From Xenoacremonium recifei (Eukaryota > Ascomycota > Sordariomycetes > Hypocreales > Nectriaceae), in NCBI GenBank assembly GCA_012184525.1, contig WOFQ01000024.1, forward strand, positions 1-64,000: DNA of 64,000 nucleotides. Direction: 5' to 3'. Below, in pieces: positions 30,920 through 42,160 of the stretch (the stretch's first letter is position 1; each line of letters starts with the position of its first letter). The notes beneath the pieces were generated by a model. That model saw nothing but the letters and a program-made list of their open reading frames with translations. It made no database searches and was not told where the DNA came from. The translations under genes were made by a program, and so were the position numbers.

Positions 30920-32535
30920 ATGGCCAAGTCAAAGACCAAGGACAGCAAGAAGTCCAAGTCCGCTGAGACGCTCGCCGTCAAGGCTGCTGGCGTCACCAAG
31001 CCTTCGCAGACCCCTAAGGTCAAGTCCAAGGAGCTGGCCAAGGCTGCCGCCCAGAAGATCGTCAAGGAGTCTGGCAAGGAGAAGTCCAAGAAGAAGAAGG
31101 TCGTCGAGCCCGAGTCTTCGTCTGAGTCCGAGTCCTCTGAGAGCGAGAGCGAGTCTGAGGCCGACTCTGACTCCGAGTCCGAGTCCTCTGAGGAGGAGAA
31201 GGTCACCAAGAAGCCCGTCACCAACGGCAAGGCCAAGGCCAAGGCTGCTGAGTCCTCTTCTGAGTCCGAGTCCGAGTCCGACTCTGAGGCCGGCTCCGAC
31301 AGCGACTCTGACAGCGAGTCCGAGTCTGAGGAGGAGACCAAGGCTGCTCCCAAGACCAACGGCAAGACCAACGGCGCTGCTAAGGCTAAGGCTGCCGAGT
31401 CCTCCGACTCCGACTCCGACTCCGAGTCTGAGGACGAGACCGAGGAGAAGGCCGATGGTGCTAAGCTTGAGGCTTCCAAGAAGGTGAGCTTCACTGAGAT
31501 TCTTCCTGCTACGATAACTAGAGCTAACAACACAAAGGCTGCCGAGTCCGATGACTCTGACGATTCGGATGATTCCGAGGATGATTCCGAGGACAGCGAC
31601 GACTCCGACGAGTCCGAGTCTGATGAGGCCGAGGCCAAGAAGACCGAGGCTCCCTCCAAGAAGCGCAAGGCCGAGGAGGAGATTGATGAGGCTCCCAAGA
31701 AGTCTAAGACTGAGATCCCTGCTGCCACCACTCTGTTTGCCGGCAGCCTGAGCTGGGGTGTCGACGACGATGCTCTTTGGGAGGCCTTCAAGGACTTCGG
31801 CGGCCTGGTTGGCGCTCGTGTCGTCACCGACAAGAACACCGGCCGCAGCCGTGGCTTCGGTTACGTCGACTTCGACAACGCTGAGTCTGCTACCAAGGCC
31901 TATGAGGCCATGCAGGGCCAGGACATCATGGGCCGAGCCATCAACCTGGATTATGCCAACGCCAAGCCTGCCGATTCCAACCCTCGTGATCGCGCTGCCG
32001 ACCGTGCCAAGAAGCATGGTGATACCCTCAGCCCTGAGAGCGACACCCTTTTCGTTGGCAACCTGCCTTTCGACGTCGACCAGGACACCGTCACGGAGTT
32101 CTTCAGCGAGGTTGCTCCTGTTGCGAGCTGCCGACTTCCCACCGACCCGTGAGTGCAAATCTCTGCTATATTATAACTACATGATGGCTAACGTTGCATA
32201 GTGACTCTGGTAACCTGAAGGGCTTCGGTTATGTTTCTTTCAACTCTGTTGAGGAGGCCAAGTCTGCCCTCAACGCCAAGAACGGTGCCCCTATCGGCAA
32301 CGGTCGCATGTCTCGTTCTGTCCGTCTGGACTTTGCCGGTGCCCGTCCTCCTCGTGAGGGTGGCGGCGGCGGTGGTTTCGGTGGTGGTTTCGGTGGTGGT
32401 CGTGGAGGACGCGGTGGTCGTGGAGGCGGCGGCCGGGGTGGTGGCCGTGGCCGTGGTGGCGGTCGCGGTGGCTTTGGCTCAGGTGCAAACCGAGTTCCTA
32501 CCAACTACTCGGGCACCAAGATCTCGTTTGACTAA
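30920..32535 (+). CDS. gar2: Nucleolin/Gar2/Nsr1-like nucleolar RNA-binding protein
   Basis: Acts in pre-rRNA processing and 18S rRNA production in the nucleolus. Three exons, 30920-31483, 31538-32148 and 32202-32535, give 502 residues. Residues 1-60 are Lys-rich; about 63-218 are long Ser/Asp/Glu tracts with interspersed Lys/Ala linkers, casein-kinase-2-like targets. RRM1 spans about 252-330, with RNP motifs LFAGSLSW and RGFGYVDF. RRM2 starts near 355, with LFVGNLPF and KGFGYVSF, and is interrupted by intron 2. A Gly/Arg (RGG) tail follows and the end is SGTKISFD. The order acidic, RRM, RRM, RGG is diagnostic. The first intron is 54 nt and in-frame without a stop. Codon use is strongly biased (GAG, AAG, TCC/TCT), consistent with high expression. 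Confidence 0.95.
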
Positions 32536-34778
32536 ACGAGGACTCGTTTAGACACAAGTTGCGTACTGAGGGCTTTTGACCGCGCGTTTACCATTACTGT
32601 GGGCTTTGTGGGCTGTCGATTTCACAACAAGCTGGATTCTGCCATGGGATCTAGGGCGTTGGGAGAACGCTTCGATTTGAAGCGAGTGATAGACCTGGGG
32701 GCATTTACACACGTTGGGACCGAGGGCTCGTGGCTTCTATGAGGGCGGCAACATTCCAGTGCGAATGATGCCAATACGCTTTTTGATGTTTGGGTTTCCG
32801 AGGACATGAGTCGTCTTGCTACAGACATGATGACACCACGTGGGCTTCTTGAGGGATTTGACGGCTCCTGTTGGGAAGAATCTCCTGTCTGTCTCGACGA
32901 GGCGGGTATGGAGTGGACCAAGCTGGTTCGTGTGAAGACTTCTGAGGGTCCTGGGGGCTTTTTCATGCGACACGCGATGCTCTTGCGACTGAGACTTGGG
33001 GCGGCGTTCTTCGGCGTCTGACCACACTTGTACACCTTGGCACTTTTTTTCTATTTTGAATTTTTAGATCTGCGTTTTAGGGAATTTCAGGAGGATGCGT
33101 GCATTGGATGTGGGTAAGTATACCATGGCCGCCGTGCCGTCGTTGATATGCCGATATCCCTGGACATAGAAGACGACTATGATGATCCGTTATAGTAGTT
33201 ACGATATACATAGCACCCCTTCCAAGGCGTAATAAAAGTTGCTCTTTTCTTCTCAATGACGTCACACGACCGCTGTCTGCTGGTGCATGTTACGATGGGC
33301 TGCGTTTCGAAACCATGAGGAGTCGGACGATGAGCGTGTCGGGGTCAGCTGTTCTGTTTTGGGGACAAGGTTGTGGGCTCACGGCTGGCCCAACGAGAGG
33401 CAGACAAGACAAGACAAGCCACGGGAGGAGGCGCGGGGCGTGGCGGGCTTATCGTTTTGCGTATAGGCGACGGGGAAAGGCGTGGCGCAATGTCGATGTG
33501 GACGAGTCGTGGCGGGCGGATGATGCCGATCATTTGTATGTATATTATTGTTGTTGAGGAGCGAGGGCGTGTAGATGCGTTATGCTTTGTCACTTCTCAT
33601 GTATGTGATAGAGACGGTACTGTGGGGGGCCTGCGCCCAACAAAGGGCCATGGCGCAATCCAAAGAGACGGGAGTTGGGCTGTAGAAGGCTAAAATCAAC
33701 CATAGTTGAGAGAAGGGATACGACGTGGAGGTGTGAGTGAGCGGCGGATGACATGGGTCAGCAGTGCATCGTATATACGCCTACAAGTACTGTACCTGTT
33801 GCCTTGCAGCCGTCTCACATATTGCCCAGGCAGATGCTTATTGTCTCTGCCTTTGCCTCTGCTAAGTAGAAATACACCACAACGATGACGCGCGCTGTTC
33901 CATGCATCCATCCATCTAGATTCCGCCAAGTCAGATCGCAACCTGGGAAACAGCCCGTCTCGTCTCGCGCGCCTGCTGCGAACTGCTTTAGGCAACCCCG
34001 CTTCTGACTGCGGTGGGATTGGAAGTCCAGTCCAGGCTGAGTCCTCACTCGCTGTGCACTCATGACCTGCCGGACGGTTCGCGCGCACCTGATGAGCTGA
34101 GGGAGGGGTATCGGTATCGGTACCTCCGGGCGCGTGCCTCACCGCCTGCGCGCCCGCTGCAGACACAGTGCGCGGGGCCGGCATCGTCATCGTTACGGCA
34201 TGCGAGAGCGAGGCCCAAATGCCTAAACTACAGCTACCACAGCCGGTCTCAGCAGCCCCTCCGCCTGGGTCGAGTGGTGTGCTCGCACTGTCTCGGCGCT
34301 CACGCCGCACTTGTACATCTACCTCTGCCGTTATCAGCCCGCGAGACATGGCGGGCTCCTCGTGGCCCAGCCCATCCAACAAAGGCGCCGGGTCCTGGCA
34401 TCCATCTCGCAACCCATCCATCCTTCACCGACCAGTCCCCGACTTCGCTGGGCTTATCCACGGCCAACCTCCTTTTTGTGATAATCTCCATCTCCATCTC
34501 CATCCTCCTGCGTTCATGCTCCCTTCCCTGCCATCTGCGCGCTTCTCCATCCATCATCGCCTGGCGAAACGTCGAGCGCCTGACTCTTGCTGCGATATCG
34601 TGTGATAGGCGGGGTTGCTCCGTTTGGTTTCCCCCCCACGCTGCGCTGGCATTGATTGCCCTGCCCGGTACTTCAACTCCGGATCACCAGAAGTTTAGTC
34701 GAGGTTTGCCAAATACCATCTGCGAAGAAGGGGACACAGAGAGGATCACTTGAAACAAAAAAGGACAAACAGAACATC
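32536..34778. other. Long intergenic stretch
   Basis: 2.2 kb without a supported gene. The right-hand kilobase is C/T-rich and leads to the gene at 34779; it includes a TCTCCA triplet repeat (34485-34502). Open frames here overlap each other in several phases and have Arg/Pro/Ser-rich, non-protein-like translations. Confidence 0.5.
34485..34502. repeat. TCTCCA hexamer, three units
   Basis: Three perfect hexamer units in the pyrimidine-rich leader upstream of the gene at 34779. Confidence 0.8.
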
Positions 34779-36083
34779 ATGGAGGACCATATCAGCCAGC
34801 AGGGACAGTCGAGGAGGATGTCGCGGACCGGTTCGCGATCAAGTCCGATTCTCCCCCAACAGCAGCGACGTTTCGATGGTTGGTCTCCTGTCTTCATCCC
34901 GCCTCTCTTCTCTCAGCTAACACGCGTAGAATCATGGGTTGAAGTCTCGTCGCAGCCATCCTCCTCGTCGCTGTCCAGCATCGGCGACGAGATCGTCACC
35001 ACCGGGCTCCGAGTTGGCGGGCCCTATGTGCGCCGACGACGCCTCCAGCCCTCGACCCGGTCTCTCCAGCAGCAGCAGACGGCTGTGGTTGCGCCGGCGG
35101 ACATGAGCAGCCAGGAAGAATATGACGAGAGCGAGAGCGAGGAAGACCGCATGTTGACCAGTTCGACGGAGAACGTGCACACGTCCGAGGCGGAGATGGA
35201 AGTCGATTCGGATGCTGACTCGGACGGCGACAACGCAACCGCCCTGGGACGAGTGTCTGACCAGCCCGTCTTCCGCCCGCAACCAAACGCCTTTTCGCAT
35301 CCGCCTTCTGGATATGCTGCGCAACGGAGTGCCTCTGCCACCTCGTCCATGCCTCCCCACCCCCACAGCGGATTTACACGACCCTCCTTCTCGCAGCGCT
35401 CCCAGACGACTCGAGTTCACCGTGGCGGTCCCAGCTTCATGTCGCCCTCGGCACGCGAGGAGAACGATGCGGCGCTCCGGGCCTCCCTCACCACACTGCT
35501 CTCTTGCGCTGCTGCCGCCCGCGGCCTGCCAAAGTCCAAGGACGATACCGACTCGCAGCGGACGTCTAACACGGGGGTGGGGCCCAGCGACCAGCCCATG
35601 GAGCTGCGTCTGGTTCCGGAGTCGGAGCTCAACGAGGAGGAGCCGCGCGCTCATCAGCATCGTCCGTCACCGGCGGCCGCGCCCTCTCCGCCCCGGAAGC
35701 GGGCTTCCCCTGCGCGGTCACCCTCGCGCGCCGATGCTGTGGCCGGCGAGAAGGGGCGGCACGGCTCCGTGGGCAACGGCCGCTCCCCGCGAGCCACGAA
35801 GAAGAAGAAGGTCGCTGCGGCACCGGCCGTCGAGGAGACGCTCATCTCGCCGACGTTGCTCACCTGGGTGGTCAGCGCCGGCGTGGTCGTGTTGGTCTCG
35901 GTGGTGGGCTTCGGCGCCGGGTACGTCATCGGCCGTGAAGTCGGCAAGCAGGAAGCGCTGGCGGCCAGCGTGGGCAGCGTCAACGAGACGACGACGTCGT
36001 GCGGCCGCGAGGTTATCCGGTCATCGGGCAGCGGGCTGCGGAGGCTGCGCTGGAGCGCCGTTGGCAAGAGCATCGTCGCGTAG
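34779..36083 (+). CDS. Disordered single-pass membrane protein of unknown function
   Basis: A 434-residue product in one exon. The start at 34779 is the first ATG giving a sensible N-terminus; the frame is open for about 40 codons upstream. An early segment (FDGWSPVFIPPLFSQLTRVE, about 33-52) is the only folded-looking part of the N-terminus. The rest is Ser/Pro/Glu-rich and disordered, with acidic runs (EEYDESESEEDRM) and a Lys-rich patch before the membrane. One strong hydrophobic helix lies at about 360-385 (LLTWVVSAGVVVLVSVVGFG), with Gly-spaced residues, followed by a short basic tail and an NET sequon. The topology suggests a large cytosolic domain and a lumenal C-terminus. I do not recognise the family. 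Confidence 0.75.
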   Translation: MEDHISQQGQSRRMSRTGSRSSPILPQQQRRFDGWSPVFIPPLFSQLTRVESWVEVSSQPSSSSLSSIGDEIVTTGLRVGGPYVRRRRLQPSTRSLQQQQTAVVAPADMSSQEEYDESESEEDRMLTSSTENVHTSEAEMEVDSDADSDGDNATALGRVSDQPVFRPQPNAFSHPPSGYAAQRSASATSSMPPHPHSGFTRPSFSQRSQTTRVHRGGPSFMSPSAREENDAALRASLTTLLSCAAAARGLPKSKDDTDSQRTSNTGVGPSDQPMELRLVPESELNEEEPRAHQHRPSPAAAPSPPRKRASPARSPSRADAVAGEKGRHGSVGNGRSPRATKKKKVAAAPAVEETLISPTLLTWVVSAGVVVLVSVVGFGAGYVIGREVGKQEALAASVGSVNETTTSCGREVIRSSGSGLRRLRWSAVGKSIVA

Positions 36084-38376
36084 AGCGATCAGCAACAACA
36101 GTCACGGAACTACATTGAGATACCCACGAAACAACGACGGGGCGGACAAGGGCGTGTCTCGGTTCTAGACGGCAGGCGGCTTATTCTTTTGGCAGCGGGC
36201 GTTTGGGGACTGGATGATGGAACTTCTAATGAATGAGCGGTATGTGGTTCATGAGATACGCCGGCCACGATATCCAAGGGGGGCAAGAGGCTGGCGTTGA
36301 CTATATGATCTATTTTCCTTTGTCTACTCTGGTCGACTCGAGAGCTTTTTTTGCTCTGAGAATCGATGGAAGGCTTATATCTTTTCATATGTTTGAGCAT
36401 TGGGATCATGGATGGGAAGGGTAGCTCTCTTATAACACATTTAGGGACAGGGCTAGGAAAGCGGGCACATCACTGCTCATATCAAAGAAATATCAAAACG
36501 ATTTAAAATGAGGACTAGATTGTAAGATGTGTGAGAAAAATCATTACCTGGTTGAATCCGTTCTCATTAGAAAAAGGTTGTTATAAATTTTGTATGAGTA
36601 GTCGCTGGATCCAGCACGACTGGCGGCTGGTGACTTTTATGCTGTCGACGGTAGAGTTATTGGAGAAAGGCTGTTGTTGACGTTTCACTTACATTGGCAT
36701 TCACCGAGTCTTTACCAGTTCCTATGAGCATCCAAATGAAAGGTGCTTAATGAGATAAAAAGACCACTTGATTGCATGCGTTGATGTTGTAGTTGGAGAT
36801 GCCCTCACCATAAGTCCGGTATATGTGTAGCTCGTGATAAGGTGGTTGAAGGAAGATTCCTCTGGTCTACTTCCTAGAGCAGTTCCATGTTTTGGAGAAT
36901 TCAAAGTATGAATACAACCCCTGAATTCATTGCAAATGGCACAGCCGCGATTGAATGAACCGACATCGTCTCATTGACCAACAAAGGCGTGACATATCAC
37001 AGATATGTGGCATGTTATCTGGGTCAAATAATCTCCTTGGCCCCGGTACTCTTCAATCGAGAACTTCCGTGTAGGCCCGGTGCATCGCCGTTTTCACCGC
37101 CCGGCGACTGCAAAAGGGTCCGGCCGGGGTTCCGAATACGGGGCAGGACGTCAGCCCATAAGCGGGCCTGGCACGGCAGTCGAGATCGGAGGTATCCGGG
37201 ATGGTAGAGATGAAATCAGATGTGAATAGAGATGGAGCAGAATTACTGTCACGGGAGAAATCAATTCATTGAGTGGCTTGTTAAGATGTAAAAATAGTCA
37301 GCAGTTCGGTGGTGGTGGTTGGAGGTTAAAGGTGGCGACGCTTTTAGTCAATGGCAGCCCAGCCAGTTTCAATTGCTACATCAACAGACGGCGACAAATG
37401 CATGTGATGGACGTATCCCAAAAAGATGCCTAATGCTCGGGGACCAACAAGAAAGTAATGCCCATCTTGGACCCTGAGTCCAAGCTTCAAGCCGGCGACC
37501 AATTGTCCAATGGGCAGATCGCCTTATTCATCGAGGCGCCTCGATCTCAGGGGTTCGGTTGCGCAGACCATGTCTTATTCGGATCCAGGGACCAGCCCAA
37601 CAATCGAGTGCCGGAGCAGAAACCCAATCACCACAATCGCTTACACAACGGTGAGGGCATCATCAGCCCATTTCGGGTAGTCCTCTGGAGAGTTGAGAGG
37701 GCCCTTGTCATTGGCGGTGCCGCCCGTTAGAAGGCGGGGATGTGGCAGCTTCAGAGGGATGGCACGATGCAATGCGATTGCGATACGATACGATAACGGC
37801 GCGCAAGAGCCGCATTCTGTTTTGGGGGTCGGGATCTGGGCAATCCCAGATTAAGTGATGAGGGGAGAGGATAAGAGCGAACACGATACGAATACGAGTG
37901 CGCACGCGGCAGCGGCGTGGCCTCCCGTCTGGAATGGCGAGCCACTGCAGGCGAGCTCGTAGCGTATTCACAGCGCCCATAGCGAGGCTCACCGCCTAGC
38001 TGGAGGCGCTGGCGAGGCACAGGAAGGGCGAGAGAGGTCGCTACTTCCCGTCCCGAATGTGGGTGGAGCCCGTGCCCGCCATTCCCAATTGACAGGCCCC
38101 CCTCCTGGTCCCCTCTGGCTCCTGCCCCCTGTCGGGAAAAAACGTTCGTGCTAGGAATTACATATCAGTTAATCTCCTTCGCCCATTTCTCTGCCTCTCC
38201 TCTCCTCGCCATCACCTCCAGAGTCAAAGCGGGCAAAGAGAGAGTTGCTTTCCTGTCTCTTCTTGCGGCGACGACGACGGTGACGAGACGATCCGACTTG
38301 AACGAGGAGAAGAAGTCTTTCAACAACTCTCTTTCAACGACTTTGACGACGCGCGCGAACCAACAGCCTCAACATC
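36084..38376. other. Long intergenic stretch including the CYP51 promoter
   Basis: 2.3 kb without a supported gene. The right part should hold the CYP51 promoter. Visible there are a CCAAT box at 38085-38089, a CGATA triple repeat at 37781-37795, a further ACGATACGAATACGAG run at 37882-37897, and a C/T-rich leader (38160-38376). Confidence 0.5.
37781..37795. repeat. CGATA pentamer, three units
   Basis: A perfect triple repeat lies about 580 bp upstream of the CYP51 start. It contains two overlapping ATACGA cores, which partly resemble the TATACGA sterol-responsive core bound by Upc2-type regulators, but the first base differs. Confidence 0.6.
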
Positions 38377-40081
38377 ATGGGTATCCTCCAAGAGCTCGCG
38401 GGCCACCCGCTCGTGCTTCAATTCCAGACCCTTCCCCTGGGCTCGCAGATTGGCATCGCTGTGGGCGGCTTCCTCGTCCTCTCCGTCTTCCTCCATGTCG
38501 CCAACCAGCTGCTCTTCACGAACCCCAATGAGCCCCCCATGGTTTTCAGCTGGTTCCCCTTCGTGGGCAGCACCGTCACCTACGGCATGGATCCCCCCAA
38601 GTTCTTCAAGGAGAATCGCGCCAAGGTACGCAAACTACATCGCTGATTGAGCAACTCTGGCGCAGCCTGGCTGACTTACAATTACAGTATGGCGACGTCT
38701 TCACCTTCATCCTCCTCGGCAAGAAGACCACTGTTGCTGTTGGCCCCCACGGCAACGACTTCATCCTCAATGGCAAGCTCAAGGATGTTAGCGCCGAAGA
38801 GATTTACACCGTCCTCACCACCCCCGTCTTCGGCCGCGATGTCGTCTATGACTGCCCGAATGCCAAGCTCATGGAGCAGAAGAAGGTGAGCCTTGTTTGT
38901 CCAAGCACAGACCTCAGCCCATCCTAACGTACCTGGTACAGTTCATGAAGGTCGCCCTGACCACCGAGGCCTTCCGATCCTATGTGCCCATCATCTCGCA
39001 CGAGGTCCAGGATTACTTCAAACGCTCTCCCGACTTCAAGGGCAAGTCCGGCATCGTCGATATCCCCAAGAAGATGGCCGAGATCACAATCTTCACGGCT
39101 TCCCACGCCCTCCAGGGCAGCGCCATCCGCAACAAGTTCGATACCTCGCTCGCCGCGCTCTACCACGACCTCGACATGGGCTTCACCCCCATCAACTTCA
39201 TGCTTCACTGGGCCCCCCTCCCCTGGAACCAGAAGCGAGACCACGCCCAGCGCACCGTTGCCAAGATCTACATGGACACCATTCAGGAGCGACGAGCCAA
39301 CCCCGGCAATGACGACGAGCATGACATGATGAAGCACCTCATGAACGCGACCTATAAGAACGGCACCAAGGTCCCTGACCACGAGGTCGCCCACATGATG
39401 ATTGCCCTGCTCATGGCCGGCCAGCACTCTTCGTCGTCGACCAGCTCCTGGATCATGCTTCGACTTGCCCAATATCCTCAGATCATGGAGGAGCTCTACC
39501 AGGAGCAGGTCCGCGTTCTTGGTGCCGACCTGCCTCCCCTGGCTTTCGAGGACCTCGCCAAGCTCCCTCTTAACCAGGCCATCATCAAGGAGACTCTCCG
39601 CCTCCACGCCCCCATCCACTCCATCATGCGTGCCGTCAAGTCGCCCATGCCCGTCCCTGGCACCAAGTTCGTTATTCCTACCTCGCACACCCTTCTCGCA
39701 GCCCCTGGCGTCAGCGCCTCCGACCCGGCCTACTTCCCCGAGCCCGACCACTGGGACCCTCACCGATGGGAGGTCGACTCTCCCAACCACCCCCGAATTG
39801 CCAAGAACGACGCCGAGGAGGAGGAGAAGATCGACTACGGATACGGCCTTGTCAGCAAGGGTGCCGCCTCTCCCTACCTGCCCTTTGGCGCTGGCCGTCA
39901 CCGATGCATTGGTGAGCACTTTGCCAACGTCCAGCTCCAGACTATCGTGGCCGAGGTGGTGCGTACGTTCAAGTTCCGCAACACGGACGGTAGCAACGAT
40001 CTGATCGGCACCGACTACGCATCGCTTTTCTCGCGACCTCTGGAGCCGGCCAACATCTACTGGGAGAGGAGACAGCAGTAA
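38377..40081 (+). CDS. cyp51B: Sterol 14-alpha-demethylase, cytochrome P450 family 51
   Basis: Removes the 14-alpha methyl group of eburicol or lanosterol in ergosterol synthesis at the endoplasmic reticulum; this is the azole antifungal target. Three exons, 38377-38625, 38688-38885 and 38942-40081, give 528 residues. An N-terminal membrane helix spans about 26-46. The I-helix segment AGQHSSSSTSSW starts at residue 308. The ExxR pair is Glu366/Arg369 in KETLR. The haem loop FGAGRHRCIG places the ligand Cys471. The B-C region YDCPN has Tyr137. Length, intron positions and the HDMMKHLMNATYKNG region fit the CYP51B paralogue of Sordariomycetes more than CYP51A; this paralogue call is from recognition, not alignment. 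Confidence 0.95.
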
Positions 40082-40767
40082 AATGTGACATCAGGAGGAA
40101 AGAGAATTATTGGAAAAGAGAGTTTGCAACCACTTGTACATATTGCAGCAGCAGCATCAACGCGCAAGCGAATGGCGTGTCGAGGAGTTTTGAGGACGGG
40201 TTGTTCATGACTTGACTGATTACGAGGACTGGGCTTGCTTGGATGGGCCCGGCAAGAAATAAACAAACAACTCGAGGATGCATGCCGGCGGGCGCATTCC
40301 TGCCGTATAATCTATTTAATATAAGACGAAGCAATACAATCAGTTAAAACACAGTCCAGTCTGTTGGTGTCGTTGCGCTTGAAGTGAAGTGAGCAGAGGG
40401 AGTCGCAGGAGCATTAGGCCTCGTCCGTGCCTGGCAGTGTGCGTGTCGATCTCGCAGGGGTCTTGTCCATGATCAGTGGATTCCATTCGGATGGGGCGGC
40501 AGCGCAGAGCCAGAGCCAGAGCGGCGGCCGACCGATCAGCTTCATTCATGTCGCATCTCGACGTATTCGTTAACAAATCAACCATGACCTATCGATGAAA
40601 CAACTGCTGCGCATGGCGTCTCACCCGTGACTGAGACGGGGGACTTTAAAAAGCCACAGCGATCCGTCATCCCTCCAAACCACCGCCAAGAACACTCCAC
40701 GTTTGAGCTGCCCACTGGCCTGGCCTGTCTTACATGATTGTCAGCCGGCGATAGCTTCATCGACATC
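40082..40767. other. Intergenic stretch
   Basis: This holds the CYP51 3' flank and the promoter of the DUF3074 gene. No other feature is visible. Confidence 0.5.
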
Positions 40768-41721
40768 ATGACTGCAACTTATGGTCCTCTCGTCCGGCTC
40801 TGGGGCATTCATCCCTCACAGCTTCCGTCTGATGGAGCAGGTCTGGAGGAAGTCAACACGTTCCTCGCGTCACTGCTCACCGAGGCCCTGCCTTTCATCG
40901 ACTGTCTTCCGCCTGTCAGCACCATCACCTCCTCCTCATCGTCTCCCTCTCCATGGCAGCACAAAGACATCAAGACTTTCCCGAACTCCATCTCTCCAGT
41001 CCACCTGTACCGCCGCACGGTGCCCGCCGCAGATCTCCAGAGTGTCGCGAAGGAGGCTAAACTTCCGGGCATCGACGCGTCGCATGCACACGCTGAGACC
41101 TGGGCGCTCCGGCGCAGCGTGCACGAGGACAAGCCCGTCAAGGGCACGGCGTCGTGGGATGAGTTTGTGCAGTGCTTCAAGACTGAGCACGCCGAGTCGG
41201 AGAAGGCCTTCACGCCTAACATCGTGAGCACGCGCCTGGAGCAGCAGTGGGACTGCGCCGGCATCGAAATCGAGTACGATGGCACGACGTGGACTAACTG
41301 GACGCTCAAGCGCGAGGGCTCAGTACACCGTCTGCCAAGCCCGTTAAAGAAGCGGCTGTTCCCGGTCGTGCAAGCTACGGCCGCGGCGAAAGGACGGCGG
41401 GATTTCCTGGTCGTTCAGATTGCGGTGAGGGCGGCGGAGGGCGAGGAGGAGAAGGGGGATGTGTTGAGAGGCGCGTATACGAGCGTGGAAAGGGTGAGGG
41501 AGGTGGACGGCGAGTTGGAGTGGGTGATGGGCACGGTGTCGGATGCGAAGGGCGTGTTGCCAGGTTGGATGCAGAAGATGGCGGTGCCGGGCGCCATTGC
41601 GAAGGACGTGGATATGTTCTTGGGATGGATTGATGGGGAGCGAGGGAAGACGGCGGGGAGAGATGGTGATGGAGCTGCGGGAGATGAAGCCGTAGAGGGC
41701 CAGGTTGCGAATGGCAAGTAA
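40768..41721 (+). CDS. DUF3074 (START-like fold) domain protein
   Basis: A 317-residue single-exon product, reading from the ATG at 40768 (MTATYGPLVRLWGIHPSQLP). The frame is open ten codons further upstream, but without an in-frame ATG. The middle (about 90-300) matches my recollection of the fungal DUF3074 domain, thought to adopt a START-like lipid-binding fold. Typical segments are HAETWALRRSVHED, then TWTNWTLKREGSVHRLPSPL, and the C-terminal VMGTVSDAKGVLPGWMQKM followed by VPGAIAKDVDMFLGW. The last 25 residues are Gly/Asp-rich and probably disordered. No signal peptide or membrane segment is present, so it is likely cytosolic. Its position beside CYP51 hints at lipids, but adjacency in fungi is weak evidence. 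Confidence 0.8.
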   Translation: MTATYGPLVRLWGIHPSQLPSDGAGLEEVNTFLASLLTEALPFIDCLPPVSTITSSSSSPSPWQHKDIKTFPNSISPVHLYRRTVPAADLQSVAKEAKLPGIDASHAHAETWALRRSVHEDKPVKGTASWDEFVQCFKTEHAESEKAFTPNIVSTRLEQQWDCAGIEIEYDGTTWTNWTLKREGSVHRLPSPLKKRLFPVVQATAAAKGRRDFLVVQIAVRAAEGEEEKGDVLRGAYTSVERVREVDGELEWVMGTVSDAKGVLPGWMQKMAVPGAIAKDVDMFLGWIDGERGKTAGRDGDGAAGDEAVEGQVANGK

Positions 41722-42160
41722 GCATCTTACCTTGGATGCTAGGGTTTGGAAAAGATACCAGATACCAGGTAGAAAGATGCAGTCCGATATGGAGGGTCCA
41801 AGATGTCCTGTTGATGTACCTCCCTCGCCCCTTCCCATCATTTCTATGAAAGCTTCGCTCTTTCCTCCGGAACACTCAGGGGGCTTAGCCCTATCTCATG
41901 CGTAACACTTGCATCCAGGCAGAAGTTTCGATTCTGCTGGCTCGAGATTTTCATCTCCTACATTGTCAGTCTCGTCTGCCGTTGGCTTCTATCGCTGTGT
42001 TGGTGGTTTGAAGACCTCCAGTCTATTCCCGTCCACGAGCTCTCAGAGGGACGAGCTACTTTCTTCAAATCTTCAACTCTCAGCATTCCCTGGATCCAAA
42101 GCAGTGGCCTCTCACATTCAATACACATATAATCTTTGAACCAAGATTTTCGACGGCATC
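41722..42160. other. Intergenic stretch
   Basis: 439 bp between two plus-strand genes; promoter of the coiled-coil gene. No other signal. Confidence 0.5.

Noticed and set aside
30685..32158. Long open frames (384 and 409 codons) on the minus strand inside the nucleolin-like gene
   Set aside because: They are antisense to Ser/Asp/Glu/Lys repeats whose biased codons rarely give stops on the other strand. Translations are low-complexity Ser/Leu/Gly and match nothing.
33696..34421. 241-codon minus-strand frame in the gap before 34779
   Set aside because: Composition is Arg/Pro/Ser-rich and the interval is open in several phases; it resembles promoter DNA.
38924..39919. 331-codon minus-strand frame inside CYP51
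   Set aside because: Shadow frame caused by GC-rich third positions of a certain gene; no start context or domain.
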